NCBI GenBank assembly: GCA_930367215.1
Contig: OV884058.1
Span: forward strand, 215,120,208-215,184,207
Direction of reading: 5' to 3'
DNA from: Pollenia angustigena
Lineage: Eukaryota > Arthropoda > Insecta > Diptera > Polleniidae
Length of the DNA: 64,000 bases
Shown here: positions 31,898 through 42,842 of the stretch, in pieces
How the letters are laid out: each line of letters starts with the position of its first letter
Numbering within the stretch: the first letter of the stretch is position 1
Notes under the pieces: model-generated
What the model saw: the letters and a program-made list of their open reading frames with translations, nothing else
Databases searched by the model: none
What the model was told of the DNA's origin: nothing
Program-made: the position numbers and the translations under genes

Positions 31898-33077
31898 CAG
31901 TGGTTTTCAACCTTTTTGAAGCCGTGGCCCCAAAATGATTTTCATAAAATCTGGCGACCCCTTAACGTTTTTGCTCTTAAAGGTTAAAAATATTATTATA
32001 AAAAAAAAGAAAATTCAATGAAAACAAAGCAAAAACATGACACTGCTTGTTTGCTATTAATTAAGGTAATTTAGGGACCTACTTACATACATATGTATAT
32101 GAAAATTTGTTTAATAATCCTAAGTGGCTTTTGAAATTCGCATATAAATAAAAAATTTTAATGTGGTCAACATCTTTGCAACAACTACAATTTGATTTTT
32201 TCACCAGCTTTGAAAGTGTTGCAACAGAAATTTCCTCCGATGAATTGGTGAGCGATTTTATTCCTACCATGATAGAAGCGTTGCAAAATTAAAAAAAGGA
32301 ACTACCTATACCGCTATTTTCCAAAAGAGCTGCCAGAAGATAATGGTGATTGTTGGGTATTAAATCCATTCATAACTAACTGCGTTGAGTTCGCTGATCT
32401 TGCCAATAATTTGAAAGAAAATTTATGTGAGCTGGCAGCGGACAGTATGCTCAACATGGAATATTTATCTCAAAATAATTCTTCATTTTGGCTAAAGCGT
32501 AAGACAAAATACCCTGAGCTAGCTAAAAAAGCACTTAAAATATTAACTAAATTTTCAACATATTATCTGTGCGAAATGACTATTTTAACAAATGGTGAAC
32601 ATTAAAAAAAAGGAAATAAATTAAATTTAGCAAATGATCCGATTGTTTATGTGTCACAATTGCAGCCACGTTTTCGCATTTAATTAAAAAATAAGCAAGC
32701 CCATCGTTCGCATTAATATCAGTACCAAGGCCCATCTATCAGGTCTGCTTACTTGTACAAAAACAAAAAACTTTTTCTTTTAAGCTGTCAAAAACTTACT
32801 ACCACATAAACAAAGCAAAAGGGAAAAACGTGTATGTAAACAACTTTTGAAAGCTCCAAAGAACGAAAACAATGATCATCAGGCTTCTTGCGTAGACCTT
32901 TTCAATGGGCCTTGATCAGTACTTTTATGTTTTTGAATTAATTTTTTTTTATGTTTTTGAATTAAAAAAATTAAATTAAAAAAAAATCGATGTATTTTAT
33001 TTAGATCAGCTCGCGACCTCCGAGAAATATGGCCGTGACCCACCAGGGGGTCGCGACCCACCGGTTGAAAACCATTG
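31898..33077 (+). mobile_element. hAT transposon of the ZBED/SPIN-like type, decayed
   Basis: TIRs CAGTGGTTTTCAACC and CAATGGTTTTCAACC (right one reverse-complemented). A perfect 8-bp duplication TCCTAGAC lies at 31890-31897 and 33078-33085. Subterminal GGTGGGTCGCGACC on the right is the classic hAT motif of this group. Length 1,180 bp, so most of the transposase is deleted; only the C-terminal part can be read. Confidence 0.9.
32160..32605 (+). pseudogene. hAT transposase, C-terminal dimerisation part
   Basis: Fragments in different frames: WWVLNPFITNCVEFADLANN-like sequence (32350-32410), then NLKENLCELAADSMLNMEYL and FWLKRKTKYPELAKKALKIL, TKFSTYYLCEMTIL (32405-32605). The order 'WxxNPF...FWxKxxxxYPELAxxALKxLxxFxTxYLCE' is that of ZBED5-like hAT transposases, where this region mediates dimerisation. 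The catalytic RNase-H-like core and the BED finger are gone, and earlier frames are interrupted by stops. Confidence 0.75.
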
Positions 33078-33085
33078 TCCTAGAC

Positions 33086-33457
33086 CAATGAATGCTTTTG
33101 CAAAAATGTTCAGTAAAGAGTTCTTTATTTAAAAATCACAACAAATTTCACTCAATATCGTCTATAAATGAACGACAGGCTCTAAATGGTAAAGCCCTGC
33201 ACAAATGCATTTGTTTCTTTTTCACAGTTCTCCACACCAAGTTATTGTTGTTTCAAAAACTGTATTTCTTTTTTTAAATCAGTTCGTATGATACATAATG
33301 AAAAACCAAATCAATGTTAAACAGTAGTTGGTTTCAAACAAATCCGTGTTAAGCAGTAGTTTGATTTAAAAAAACAAATCAACGCAATGTATAATTTGAT
33401 GTGAAAGAAAACACAACACACAACAATTGTGTCTATAACAGGGAATTCCATTTCTTT
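33086..33457. other. no gene; imperfect direct repeat
   Basis: Two direct copies of an approximately 30-bp unit with GTTAAACAGTAGTTGG and GTTAAGCAGTAGTTTG lie at about 33304-33364. Otherwise AT-rich without recognised features. Confidence 0.5.
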
Positions 33458-33976
33458 GGGTGTGTGTGAAACGGTAGCAAAGTACTCATGGAAGTAAAAT
33501 TTTGACACTATTGAGGTGAATAAAATTTCACTAGCTAGTATAAATTTTGACATTAGTGTAGACATTTTTGACAACCACAAAATTATTTTTTTTCATCAAA
33601 TTTGTTTAAACAAAATAAAAAATAATATGGAAGCAGGACCAGTGGCAAAAAAATTAAAAAGAAGTATACATGATTTAAATATTTAAATATGTATAAGCTT
33701 TTTTGCCCAAACTTTTTGTAAAAATTGTTAAAATATCAGAACGAATTCATCAAATAGTTGGGACGATCTCATTTCCAACATTATTGAAATGATTATTGGT
33801 AAACGTTTGTTTAATGTATTCATTTTCACAAAACTATTAGTAATTGTTTTTTTCTTTATGTCAAAATTTTACGTTGTCAAAAATGTTACAATTTCACATA
33901 GCACAAATATGAAAATTTTCTACCACAAACAAATTTCATTTCACCATAGAACTTTGCTTCCGTTTCACACACACCC
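33458..33976. mobile_element. MITE-like element with GGGTGTGTGTG ends
   Basis: Left tip GGGTGTGTGTGAAACGGTAG and right tip (reverse-complemented) GGGTGTGTGTGAAACGGAAG, both continuing GCAAAGT. Flanks are TTT on both sides (33455-33457, 33977-33979), possibly a 3-bp TSD. Inside, at 33628, a short + frame MEAGPVAKKLKRSIHD could be the remnant start of a parent gene. Length 519 bp. Confidence 0.65.
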
Positions 33977-34344
33977 TTTGCACAATTGTGTATTCATGCC
34001 ATGGTACAACTACACAAGGTAGACTCGTTGCTACAACAAGTACAACAAGACAAAAACAACAGGCAATTTGTTTTTGTTTTTTTTACCCGAGACTTCAAAA
34101 AAAGAGCAACACTGCGGCTTCAGAAACACAAAATAAAAATACAAATTAAAAAAAAAACAAAATAAAAAAAGTGAAGGAAAATAATAAAACTTTTGAAAGT
34201 TTTCTTTAATTGGTTATTTTTTTTTTCGTTTGTCGTAAAAAACAGAAAAATTAATACATATAATTTGATGTATATTATAGATAATCCATTCCTATCGATA
34301 CAATACATAGTGGGCAATTGAGTGATTTGCAATTAGAATCTATG

Positions 34345-34470
34345 ATATACATAGGTATGCCTCGCAGGCCCATGATCACCTATTGCCCGATGGCAATCGT
34401 GCTGGTTTCCTTATTGGCTGTTTGGATAAAGGTAGAACTTTTGGCGACATTACAATTGAAAATTATTGAA
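34345..34470 (+). pseudogene. protein-like fragment inside the P-like element (+ strand)
   Basis: The + frame reads [20 protein letters not shown] and [18 protein letters not shown] before a stop. Composition and codon pattern look coding and unlike the AT-rich surroundings, and the local GC content is higher. I do not recognise the family. It could be a captured host exon or a remnant of the element's own gene. Confidence 0.35.
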
Positions 34471-34539
34471 AGATCGTAAAAAAGCTAATGAGCAACGACT
34501 TTCATGTGGATCCAATTTATATTTTCTTTGGAATCCTTC

Positions 34540-34760
34540 TAAATTTGACCAACTTTTTTGTAAACTGCTAATTCTCCTAATTCTGATTCAAAAAGCTTGA
34601 CTTGCTCTTCAAATGGTGACAACTCTTTAACAACCTCTTTGTCTTCATCATCATCGTCGTTCTTCATGGCTTTCAACAAAAACTTTTGCTTCTCTCACTA
34701 GATATCGTTTCTCTGGCCTTTGTCTATGATTCTTTCGTTTCGGTCCTGCTCCCTTAAAGT
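34540..34760 (-). pseudogene. protein-like fragment inside the P-like element (- strand)
   Basis: The minus strand reads GPKRKNHRQRPEKRYLVRE in one frame and, after a one-base shift, LKAMKNDDDDEDKEVVKEL followed by SPFEEQVKLFESELGELAVY and KKVGQI. A basic segment followed by an acidic run and an amphipathic helix-like stretch looks like a conserved cellular protein rather than a transposase. I cannot name it. It is oriented opposite to the fragment at 34345-34470. Confidence 0.4.
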
Positions 34761-35158
34761 ATTTTTTTTTTGCACAGACACTTTTGTTATAAAGTTTTTT
34801 TTATTTTAATTACATTAACCAAATTTTTATATGAAAAACTGTTTTTTAATATAAAAATGTTTATATGCAAACAAACATAATATCTTTTTGACATTTGGGG
34901 TTTAACTGGGGTAAACAGCTGACAAACATATGGGGCAACGAGTCTACCTTGTGTACTTGTACCATGATTCATGCCACCACTAACACATATTTTTATGCTC
35001 TTCAATTCAGTCGTCGATTTTTAAAAAATCGTCAAAAATTTTAACAACATTCGTTAAAATCGTCAGAAACAAACAAAACAAAATCGTAAAAATTTGTCAA
35101 ACATTTAAATGTTACAAATCAGAGGCAATTTAATTTTTTTGTTTAAAACTAAAATTTT

Positions 35159-35676
35159 GTATTTTTGTTTTATGATCAATGTTATATTTAATATTATTAT
35201 TAAGGTTTTTTGTTTTCCTCACGGGCTAATATGATCAATCGTTTTTTTACCAAATGTAATTAAAAAACATTTATGGTTAATTTATTTTCTTTTCCCAACG
35301 TTTCGTTCGCTTTTTTCGAACTTCATCAGGGGTTATTTTTATTCCATAAAAATCTAGGCAATTAGATAATAATTATAATAAATTTTTGAACTTTAATAAT
35401 ATCACATCTTAACTTACAAATTAGGGTTTACATTTGTATTGCACTTTTTAACTATTTTATATTAAAAACTGGACTACACGACACAGAAATAAATAAATAA
35501 TTAATAAGTAAAATACAACACAAACACCGAATAAAAGTCAAACTTAATGTAAATATCACAGAACTAAAACTAATTATAATCATTAACTATTGCAGCGGAG
35601 TATTGCAGTTTTGTATTGTCCTTGTCTTCTTTCGTATTCATTGTATTTTTGATTTTCTCTTGGATTCGTAAGCTTT
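35159..35676 (-). repeat. Penelope pseudo-LTR, downstream copy
   Basis: Direct repeat of 37943-38464. It contains the hammerhead-like motif near its far end, AAATAAATAAATAATTAATA-type runs, and the last ORF codons. Confidence 0.85.
35294..35333 (-). ncRNA. hammerhead-ribozyme-like motif, downstream copy
   Basis: On the minus strand the conserved core CUGAUGA is followed by a stem II of GUUCG paired with CGAAC, then the core GAAA, then the self-complementary ACGU as a minimal stem III, and GGG, which can pair with the CCC before CUGAUGA as stem I. All invariant core bases are present. Penelope pseudo-LTRs are known to carry minimal hammerheads with a very short stem III, which may act as dimers. 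Activity is not shown by sequence alone. Confidence 0.75.
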
Positions 35677-37854
35677 CAAGAGTGTAACGTTTGTTCTCTC
35701 ACATTTTATTTCATAAACCACATTATCTATTTTACATATGTCCAGTTTGGTTTTTTTATATGTAAACAAATGCCTTAGTGTCTTGTTTGATTTATGTGCA
35801 ATTGTTGTTGTTTTTTCCGTGATCAAGTTCTTTAATGTTCTTGTCTCCGTTAGTTTTGGGATGTATGGTACACTGTAAAAATATTTTTCTGTTTCCGATT
35901 CTTTCCTTTTCTCAAGATTTTTGCTTTTTAGAATTTTATTTATTAATGAATTTGTTAAGTGTGTTGGATAATTGTTCATAGTCAAGATATTTTTTATTTT
36001 GCATATATTTTTCTTTTTAAATTTTTCGTCGCTGATATGCAGTACTTTCTTTATTAGATTTGTCGCTGTGTTCGTTTTCATTTTCAATGGTTGTGTGGAA
36101 TTGAAATTGATCATTCTTCCTGATGACGTTGGTTTTGTGTACCAGTCAGTTGTTATTCTACCGTTTTCTCGGATAATGTTGATGTCCAAATATGGTATTG
36201 TCATGTTCTTTTCACGTTCGATAGTAAAACGGATCTTATTGTGGTAAGAATTAAGCGTTTTTAGAATTATTTCCTCGTCAGATTTTCTTTTGATTGCAAA
36301 AAGGTCATCTACATATTTTGTTATAAACTTGATTTCTATATTCTTCGATCTGAGTTCGACTATTGCATCGTCGAGTAATGCGTCCAGTACTATATCAGCA
36401 ATTGTTGGCGATAGAGGGTTTCCCATTGGCATACCATATAATTGATGTTAAAATTTGTTGTCAAATGTGAGATAATTGTTGTCAGTTAAACAGAATTGTA
36501 GAATCGTTAAGAATTTTCTTTTCGGTATTGTAGTATGTCCCTTTAGGATTTCCCATTTTCCCAATATGTTTTTTATTGCCAGGTGAACCGGAATGTTGGT
36601 GAATAATGATACCACGTCGAAGGAAACCATGACATCGTCATTTTCCAATGTTATTTCTTTAAGTTTTTGTTTAAGTTCCAATGAGTTTTGTATGTTGTAA
36701 GTTTTTGAAATGGTGTTCTTTATTATATTTCCTACATATTTTGCTAAATTGTAGCAAGGCACTCCCATTGATGAGGATATTGGCCTCAGTGGTACATTTT
36801 CCTTATGGATTTTAGGTAAACCATATAGTTCAGGTGCCGCTGCAGCGTGTGTTGTCAATTTAAATTTTTCAAATTTTGTTAATAAACCTTCCTTAAAAAG
36901 TTGTATTACTAGATTATTGTTTCTCCTCTGTAAGGTTTCTGTTGGGTCTGTTTCGATTTTTTTGTACGTATTTTTGTCCTCAAGTAAATTATACATTTTT
37001 TCCATATAATCCTTTTTATATATTACCACTGTCTTGTTTCCTTTGTCTGCATTTGTTATAATTATATTATCTTTTTGTTTTCGTATAAATTTCTTTGTGT
37101 CCTCATATATGCTTAAAATAAATTTTTCCTTTTCCGTGTTTTTTAAATTCCTCTTAAAATTAGCTATCCTATTTGCAATCTTCGATCTTGTTATGTCTTT
37201 CTCGGTGTTGTCCGTTATATTTTGAACCCATTGTTCAATGTCAGCTATTAGAGGAATTGGTTTGAAATTCCTTCTTTCTACTGGTATCGCAAATTTATTC
37301 CCTAGCGATAATATCCACTTATGTTCCTGCTCGAATTTAACATTGGTGTAGTTTACAAACCAGTTTTCGTTGTATGTAATGTTTAGTTCCTTAAATTTTA
37401 TAAGTTTCAATTTATTCATCTTAAGTAAGTGTGTCTTTTTGACCTTTGTCCTAATATTGTAAAATTTACCCCACTGTTCCTTCATAAATTTTGTTAGTTC
37501 CGTTTCGTCAAGTGTATTTTTAAGTTCCTTTTGAATGTTATTAATGTTGGTTTTCGTGTATGTAATATTAGTATGTGTTTCTTTTATTTCCAAATTTAGT
37601 AGTTTTGAATGTAGGTTTGTTTCTATAATTTCTGCTTTTGTTTGTGCTGTTTTTGTTTTGAATAATTGTGAAATTGTTCTTGTACTACTTTTTATGTGTG
37701 TAGGAGTGATACTAAATTGTCTGCATTTTTGTAGATATGTGGCTCTCTCCTTTAGCTTTGCCAATCTCTCCACCTCCCTACTGTATTTTTTCAATAAGCT
37801 GCATGTATAGATGCTGTATTTTACCCTTATGTTTTCAAAAAAATTTTTTTCCAT
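35638..37854 (-). pseudogene. Penelope reverse transcriptase, one stop, GIY-YIG core missing
   Basis: The frame opens at 37854 (MEKNFFENIRVKYSIYTCSL) and runs through an N-terminal basic region, TNADKGNKTVVIYKKDYM, PELYGLPKIHKENVPLRPIS, VSFDVVSLFTNIPVHLAI, a single TAA at 36445-36447, then YGMPMGNPLSPTIADIVLD, the RT active site TKYVDDLFAI, IPYLDINIIRENGRITTDWY and KTKLDICKIDNVVYEIKC, the point where the linker meets the GIY-YIG endonuclease. The endonuclease core is absent: a few codons later the sequence is already at the C-terminal LESLRIQEKIKNTMN in another frame. Without stop and deletion the protein would be about 840 aa. It performs target-primed copying of its RNA. Only these two lesions are visible. 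Confidence 0.9.
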
Positions 37855-37942
37855 GTCGATGTTCTTGTTTTTGCTAGATTCTTACTCTCCCTTTTCTTCA
37901 CTGTCTTCCTCACTTCGGCGGGCCCTCCGATAGTTTATATTT

Positions 37943-38464
37943 ATATTTTTGTTTTATGATCAATGTTATATTTAATATTATTATTGAGGTTTTTTGTTTT
38001 CCTCACGGGCTAATATGATCAATCGTTTTTTTACCAAATGTAATTAAAAAACATTTATGGTTAATTTATTTTCTTTTCCCAACGTTTCGTTCGCTTTTTT
38101 CGAACTTCATCAGGGGTTATTTTTATTCCATAAAAATCTAGACAATTAGATAATAATTATAATAAATTTTTGAACTTTAATAATATCACATCTTAACTTA
38201 CAAATTAGGGTTTACATTTGTATTGCACTTTTTAACTATTTTATATTAAAAACTGGACTACACGACACAGAAATAAATAAATAATTAATACATAAGTAAA
38301 ATACAACACAAACACCGAATAAAAGTCAAACTTAATGTAAATATCACAGAACTATAACTAATTATAATCATTAACTATTGCAGCGGAGTATTGCAGTTTT
38401 GTATTGTCCTTGTCTTCTTTCGTATTCATTGTATTTTTGATTTTCTCTTGGATTCGTAAGCTTT
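37943..38464 (-). repeat. Penelope pseudo-LTR, upstream copy
   Basis: Nearly identical direct repeat of 35159-35676, with a 4-bp insertion at about 38291. It lies 90 bp upstream of the ORF start and would supply promoter and ribozyme. Confidence 0.85.
38078..38117 (-). ncRNA. hammerhead-ribozyme-like motif, upstream copy
   Basis: Same core as at 35294-35333: CUGAUGA, GUUCG/CGAAC stem II, GAAA, short ACGU stem III, CCC/GGG stem I. The bases of the motif are identical in both copies. Confidence 0.75.
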
Positions 38465-39346
38465 TGTATTGTACAAAAAAAGCATTTCACATTATTCAAA
38501 CAAAACAATTAAAAATAAACTTTGAATTGCAAGCAAGTATAATTTATAAGTTTGACTAGATAACGGATAATTTTCTCTTTGATCTTCAAATAAAGTTAAA
38601 GGTTTCTTCAATCCAAATGATAAGAAGTGGCTCCATTTCAAAACGTTTCAAAATGTTTATTTTTTGTTCTTAGCTTATTTGCTTTCTGTTTGGCTCATTG
38701 TTGCAAATATTTGAGTTTAAATTCACTTCAGCAAATGTAATTTGAAACTACTAACGATCTTCAACTTGCAACCTTCACATATATACATATTAGACTTAAA
38801 CGTTAAATCCCCATCGACTTTGCACAAACATTTTTATATTAACAACGCAAAGCCATGCAACATAAAGTGAAACAAAACAGAAATTTTAAAAAGACGCAAC
38901 TTCGAAACGACGCAAACCGGGGTATTGGTGTATAGATAAAACGTGTAATTATGTTTAATCAACATAGTTCTAGACTAATCCTATTCGTACAAGCTATCTG
39001 CTCGGTGTTTGCTTAATAAACTTTTTGTAAAATTTGCACTGAAGAAAACATTTTTAAATAATCCTTTGCAATTGTTTTTGTTTCCAAAATATTTTTGAAT
39101 TTAGTTTTAATTAAATTGAAAATTCATTCAACGTTAGCTGACGAAATTGGTTGATCCTTTAGTCATTAATAATATTACATTAGTTAGGTATTGCATTATT
39201 ATTATTATTTAACAACTTCATTGATTTGATTTTTTTCAAAAGGATAATGATATCAAAAGCTCTTTCGTCAAAATTTTTAAATCTTTACTCTCTTACATAC
39301 ATATCCTTTTCTATTGACTAAAATCTCTTTTTAGAAAAAAAAATTA
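38465..39346. other. no feature recognised
   Basis: AT-rich sequence with no convincing frame, TIR pair or match to the other repeats in this window. Confidence 0.5.
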
Positions 39347-39356
39347 GGCAAACTTA

Positions 39357-40160
39357 CTTTTACGTTTGCAGACGACACAGCATTTATTAGTGTTAATCAA
39401 GACCCAAAAGTTGCATCGCAGCATTTACAGTCCCACATCCATGAACTAGAAAAGTGGGCATAAAGGTTAACCCGGCTAAATGTGCTCACTTAACTTTCAC
39501 GCTCAGAAGACAAACGTGCCCTCCTGTTAAAATAAATAACATCACTGTTCCGGTAGAAAGCCATGTTAAATACTTGGGAATTCATATAGATAGACGCCTG
39601 ACCTGGTCTCGTCATATTGAAGCGAAAATAACGGCTATGAAACTTAAAGCAGCTCAACTGCATTGGCTTATCGGTCGAAACTCAAACTTATCCTTAGACA
39701 ACAAAGTTCTCTTATGCAAGTCTCTCATAAAACCAATATGGACATATGGCATCCAATTATGGGGTACTGCATGCGCATCAAACATCAAGAAGCTACAAAG
39801 AAGACAGTCTAGGATATTACGGCAAATTGACTGCGCCCCATGGTATATACGTAATGACAATATCCACAGAGACCTTAACATCGCTTCCATCCAGGAAGAA
39901 ATAAAAAAGTATTCAGTCAAATACATAGGTAAACTAATGGTCCATCCCAACTACCTCGCTCGGTATGTAATAAAGTTCGAAGGTCACCGGAGGCTGAAAA
40001 GATCCGACACTTTGAGCCTAGCAGGCTTTTTTGACACTTGAATGCAATTAATTAGCGGTTACATTGGTAACGGCTAACAAATACAAATACGAATTGGGAT
40101 TAAGCTTTGAATACATATTGTAATTTTCGACAAGAAAGATTCAATAAAAAAAAAAAAAAA
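39357..40160 (+). mobile_element. LINE-B copy 2: strongly 5'-truncated Jockey-clade LINE
   Basis: The insertion starts at the RT active-site region and ends in a poly-A tail (40146-40160). An imperfect 10-bp duplication (GGCAAACTTA at 39347-39356, GGAAAACTTA at 40161-40170) flanks it. High identity to the 3' end of LINE-B copy 1 extends through the 3' UTR. Confidence 0.85.
39360..40041 (+). pseudogene. LINE-B RT C-terminal part (copy 2)
   Basis: The frame starts at FTFADDTAFISVNQDPKVAS with an intact ADD active site, unlike copy 1. A stop/frameshift near 39460 precedes the long open frame from 39454: GIKVNPAKCAHLTFTLRRQT, VKYLGIHIDRRLTWSRHIEA, NSNLSLDNKVLLCKSLIKP, IWTYGIQLWGTACASNI, RQIDCAPWYIRNDNIHRDLN, ending at 40041. 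The 'IWTYGIQLWG' block places it in the Jockey clade. It is a dead-on-arrival copy because of truncation. Confidence 0.85.
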
Positions 40161-40170
40161 GGAAAACTTA

Positions 40171-40866
40171 TCAAAGGAAGTAAAGAAGTATTTCTGTTTA
40201 AAATAATATATGGAGTTATTAATTTTAAATTATTTATAACAGAATTTCCGAAATCGAATCATTTTGTTATTTGAATGCATAATTCAACAATGCCACACAA
40301 TTATCGAGAACTTTATTGTAAGCTTTCAACATTACATAATTGCAAATAGAGAAATTGTTTATTTAACGTTAACTCCAAGGTAAGCATCTCCCCTGATTCA
40401 AAAATTTCAAGTGCCAACAAAATTAATTTCATCAAACGGATTATGTTTTACATAATCTTTTTGTAAGTTTCTGCATCGGCTTGAAATAGAAGATTTTTTT
40501 TGTCGAAATGTTGTATTTAAATCAAAGCTCGTAAAGAATTTATTAATTGATTCTAAGATTTTTTGGAAAGTGATTTTTTTATAACATAATTAAAGATTTT
40601 GTTCAAAAACTTTTTTTTAAAATATGCAAATTAAAAAAAAATCACTCAAAAATTTCAAAATATGGAAAAATACCCATTTTCAACAAAATATTCGACAATA
40701 TGCAAAACCAAATCGATGTAATTTCAACGCAAATTTATTGATTCCGAAAAATAATTGGTCGACATCGGTCTTTGACTATTGAAAATCGCATCCCTATTTA
40801 TAACGTTTAGAATGTATTTTTAAAAACAAAAGTACACCCATTTAAATTGTTTAATTCTATGTACAT
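40171..40866. other. no feature recognised
   Basis: AT-rich, no supported ORF or repeat boundary. Confidence 0.5.
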
Positions 40867-41201
40867 TAGGGTTGCCGTTATTTTCTTTTTTTTTTGATTT
40901 ATTATATTCTCCCCACCCCCAAAATCGGTTCAGTTTTGTGCAAAAAAAAAAATACAAAAAAATTTCGTTGCGATAAGTTGTGTTTTAGGAGGGGCCTCCA
41001 AGCCATTTATTCAAATGTAATTTGTTTGCATATGACTATCTCTTAAAAACAACATTTTACAAAAATATGATATATGACAATATTTTAGCTCTTCTAGTCA
41101 ACAACATTAGCTTTGAAGAAAGTTTTTTACTATTCCCAAAAATTACTTTGATAACAAACAGGCAAGTGCACGGCTTAAAAAAGCTAAAACTGGCAACCCT
41201 T
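40867..41201. mobile_element. hAT-like element related to the 46908 palindrome
   Basis: The left tip TAGGGTTGCCGTTATTTTC and the following ~280 bp (AAATCGGTTCAGTTTTGTGC, GATAAGTTGTGTTTTAGG, CATATGACTATCTCTTAAA) match one arm of 46908-48289. The right end (reverse-complemented) reads AGGGTTGCCAGTTTTAGC, so this copy has short TIRs rather than long palindromic arms. An 8-bp TSD is not preserved. Confidence 0.6.
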
Positions 41202-41258
41202 TATTATTTAAAGCAGGTTGTTTTTGTTTTTATTTTGTTTTTTTTTAAGGCAGAATTA

Positions 41259-41528
41259 AGGCCTAACCAGAATGTGAATAACGTGGCTTAAGCAACCGAG
41301 CGAATACATGTAAATCATATGTGTAAAACCATGTTGAACTTAAGGGAACTTTTTGTTAAATTTAATGAAACTGTAATTTTCTTAAGCAAAGTGCGAAACT
41401 AATCGCACATTCCGTACGGAATCAAAAGTTTTTTATTTTGTTTTTGTTTTTTTTAATGTATTTGAGAGGTTTTTTTGTTTATTTTTGACAGTAGCTTAAG
41501 TTTGTTTATGCACATTCTGGTTGGGCCT
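41259..41528. mobile_element. MITE with TTA target duplication
   Basis: Left tip AGGCCTAACCAGAATGTG and right tip (reverse-complemented) AGGCCCAACCAGAATGTG, each followed by a GCTTAAG-type match. TTA lies at 41256-41258 and 41529-41531. Length 270 bp. The rosa transposon inserted exactly into its right flank, using the TA of the TTA. Confidence 0.7.
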
Positions 41529-41531
41529 TTA

Positions 41532-42840
41532 GTCTTTACTTTCTGTTTCTGTTCTGTTCCGTGCCGTTCTGTTTCGAAATTGTAATAGTTACTTTTTCTG
41601 TAGCAGCTTATCAGCCATTTATGACAAATTTATTAGTTTTGCACCGTCCATTGTTTTATTTCAATCACTTTTATGCAAATATATTTGAAGAAATTAAATT
41701 TTATGAATTCTTAAAAGCAAAAAATAGTTTATTTCAATATAAATATATAAAGGTAAGGTAAATTGTAAGGGCCGATGTTGAATGTGAACCACACCTAAAC
41801 GCCAAGTTTTTTTCCGAATTTTATTTGACATTTCTCTATTTCAGACTTACTCAATTTGAACCATGGAGAGATACACAATCCAGCAACGTGTTAAAGTTAT
41901 CCAGACTTATTATGAAAATGGGCGTTCAAATCAAAATGCATATCGTGCACTTCGTGATTCAGTGATAAGGCACATTTTCACCTCAGTGGATTCGTCAATA
42001 AGCAAAATTGCCGCATTTGGGCGAATGAGAATCCAAGAGTGATTGTCGAAAAACCAATGCACCCACAAAGAGTGACTGTTTGGTGCGGTTTATGGGCTGG
42101 CGGCATCATCGGGCCGTATTTTTTCCAAAATGAGGCCGGTCAGGCAGTTACTGTGAATGGTGTTCGCTATCGTGAGATGATAACGAACTTTTTATGGCCC
42201 GAATTGGAAGATATGGATGTGGACGATATGTGGTTTCAGCAGGACGGTGCCACTTGCCACACAGCTAACGAAACAATGGCTCTTTTGCGCAACAAATTCA
42301 ATGGCCGTGTTATCTCACGTAATGGCGATGTCAATTGGCCGCCAAGATCATGTGATTTGACACCGTTGGACTTTTTTCTTTGGGGTTATTTGAAAGAAAA
42401 GGTGTACGTCGATAAGCCAGCTATAATTCAAAAGCTAAAGGATGAGATAATTCGGCACATTAACGGCATAGAACCTCCATTATGCCTCAGGGTCATCGAA
42501 AATTTGGACCATCGGATGGAGGTGTGCCGCCGTGGTCGCGGCGCCCATTTGGCCGATATTTTGTTCCATACATAATTGAGTAATACCAATATATCATAAT
42601 AAAATAAAATTACAATAATTTCCTAAATAGTTTGTGTTTTATTCAAAATCAACATACAACCCTTGAAATTTAACCACCCTTTATTTCTTATTATTTATTT
42701 TGCTGTCACTTACAATAACTTAACAAGTTTTTGATTTTAACAAACAGAACTGCAACAGAACAGAAAAACTAATCAATTTCACAGGTTTTTTAATAACAAA
42801 AACAAATCAGCTGATTGGTAACAGAACAGAAAGTAAAGAC
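41532..42840 (+). mobile_element. rosa-type (DD41D) mariner transposon
   Basis: TIR GTCTTTACTTTCTGTTTCTG on the left; the right end (reverse-complemented) reads GTCTTTACTTTCTGTTCTGT. TA lies at 41530-41531 and 42841-42842. Length 1,309 bp, close to full size. It carries a transposase gene with one internal deletion or frame change. A second, punctured copy lies at 7017-7945. Confidence 0.85.
41863..42575 (+). pseudogene. rosa-type transposase, DDD core mostly intact
   Basis: The start at 41863 gives MERYTIQQRVKVIQTYYENG and SNQNAYRALRD, the DUF4817-type helix-turn-helix. A deletion near 41960 then removes the second DNA-binding half and the region before the first catalytic Asp. From about 42020 the frame is open: RVTVWCGLWAGGIIGPYFFQ, WFQQDGATCHTANETM (second Asp), RSCDLTPLDFFLWGYLKEKV (third Asp), ending DHRMEVCRRGRGAHLADILF at 42575. 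I count 41 residues between the second and third Asp, the DD41D signature of rosa. The first Asp region is reduced, so it is probably not functional. Confidence 0.85.
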
Positions 42841-42842
42841 TA

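Larger units (their letters stand above)
34000..34966. mobile_element. non-autonomous P-superfamily element
   Basis: 31-bp-class TIRs start CATGGTACAACTACACAAGG (left) and CATGGTACAAGTACACAAGG (right, reverse-complemented) and continue TAGACTCGTTGC. A perfect 8-bp duplication ATTCATGC lies at 33992-33999 and 34967-34974. CATG start, AAGG at positions 17-20, 31-bp length and 8-bp TSD together match the P element of Drosophila (established knowledge). There is no P transposase. The interior contains two protein-like stretches described in separate entries. Confidence 0.75.
35159..38464 (-). mobile_element. Penelope-like retroelement with pseudo-LTRs
   Basis: A minus-strand Penelope ORF is flanked by direct repeats of about 520 bp (35159-35676 and 37943-38464) that differ by only a few bases and a 4-bp indel. 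These are the pseudo-LTRs typical of tandemly arranged Penelope copies; the downstream one overlaps the end of the ORF, and the upstream one carries the same ORF-end remnant. Each holds a hammerhead-like motif. High repeat identity suggests a recent insertion. No TSD was established. Confidence 0.9.
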
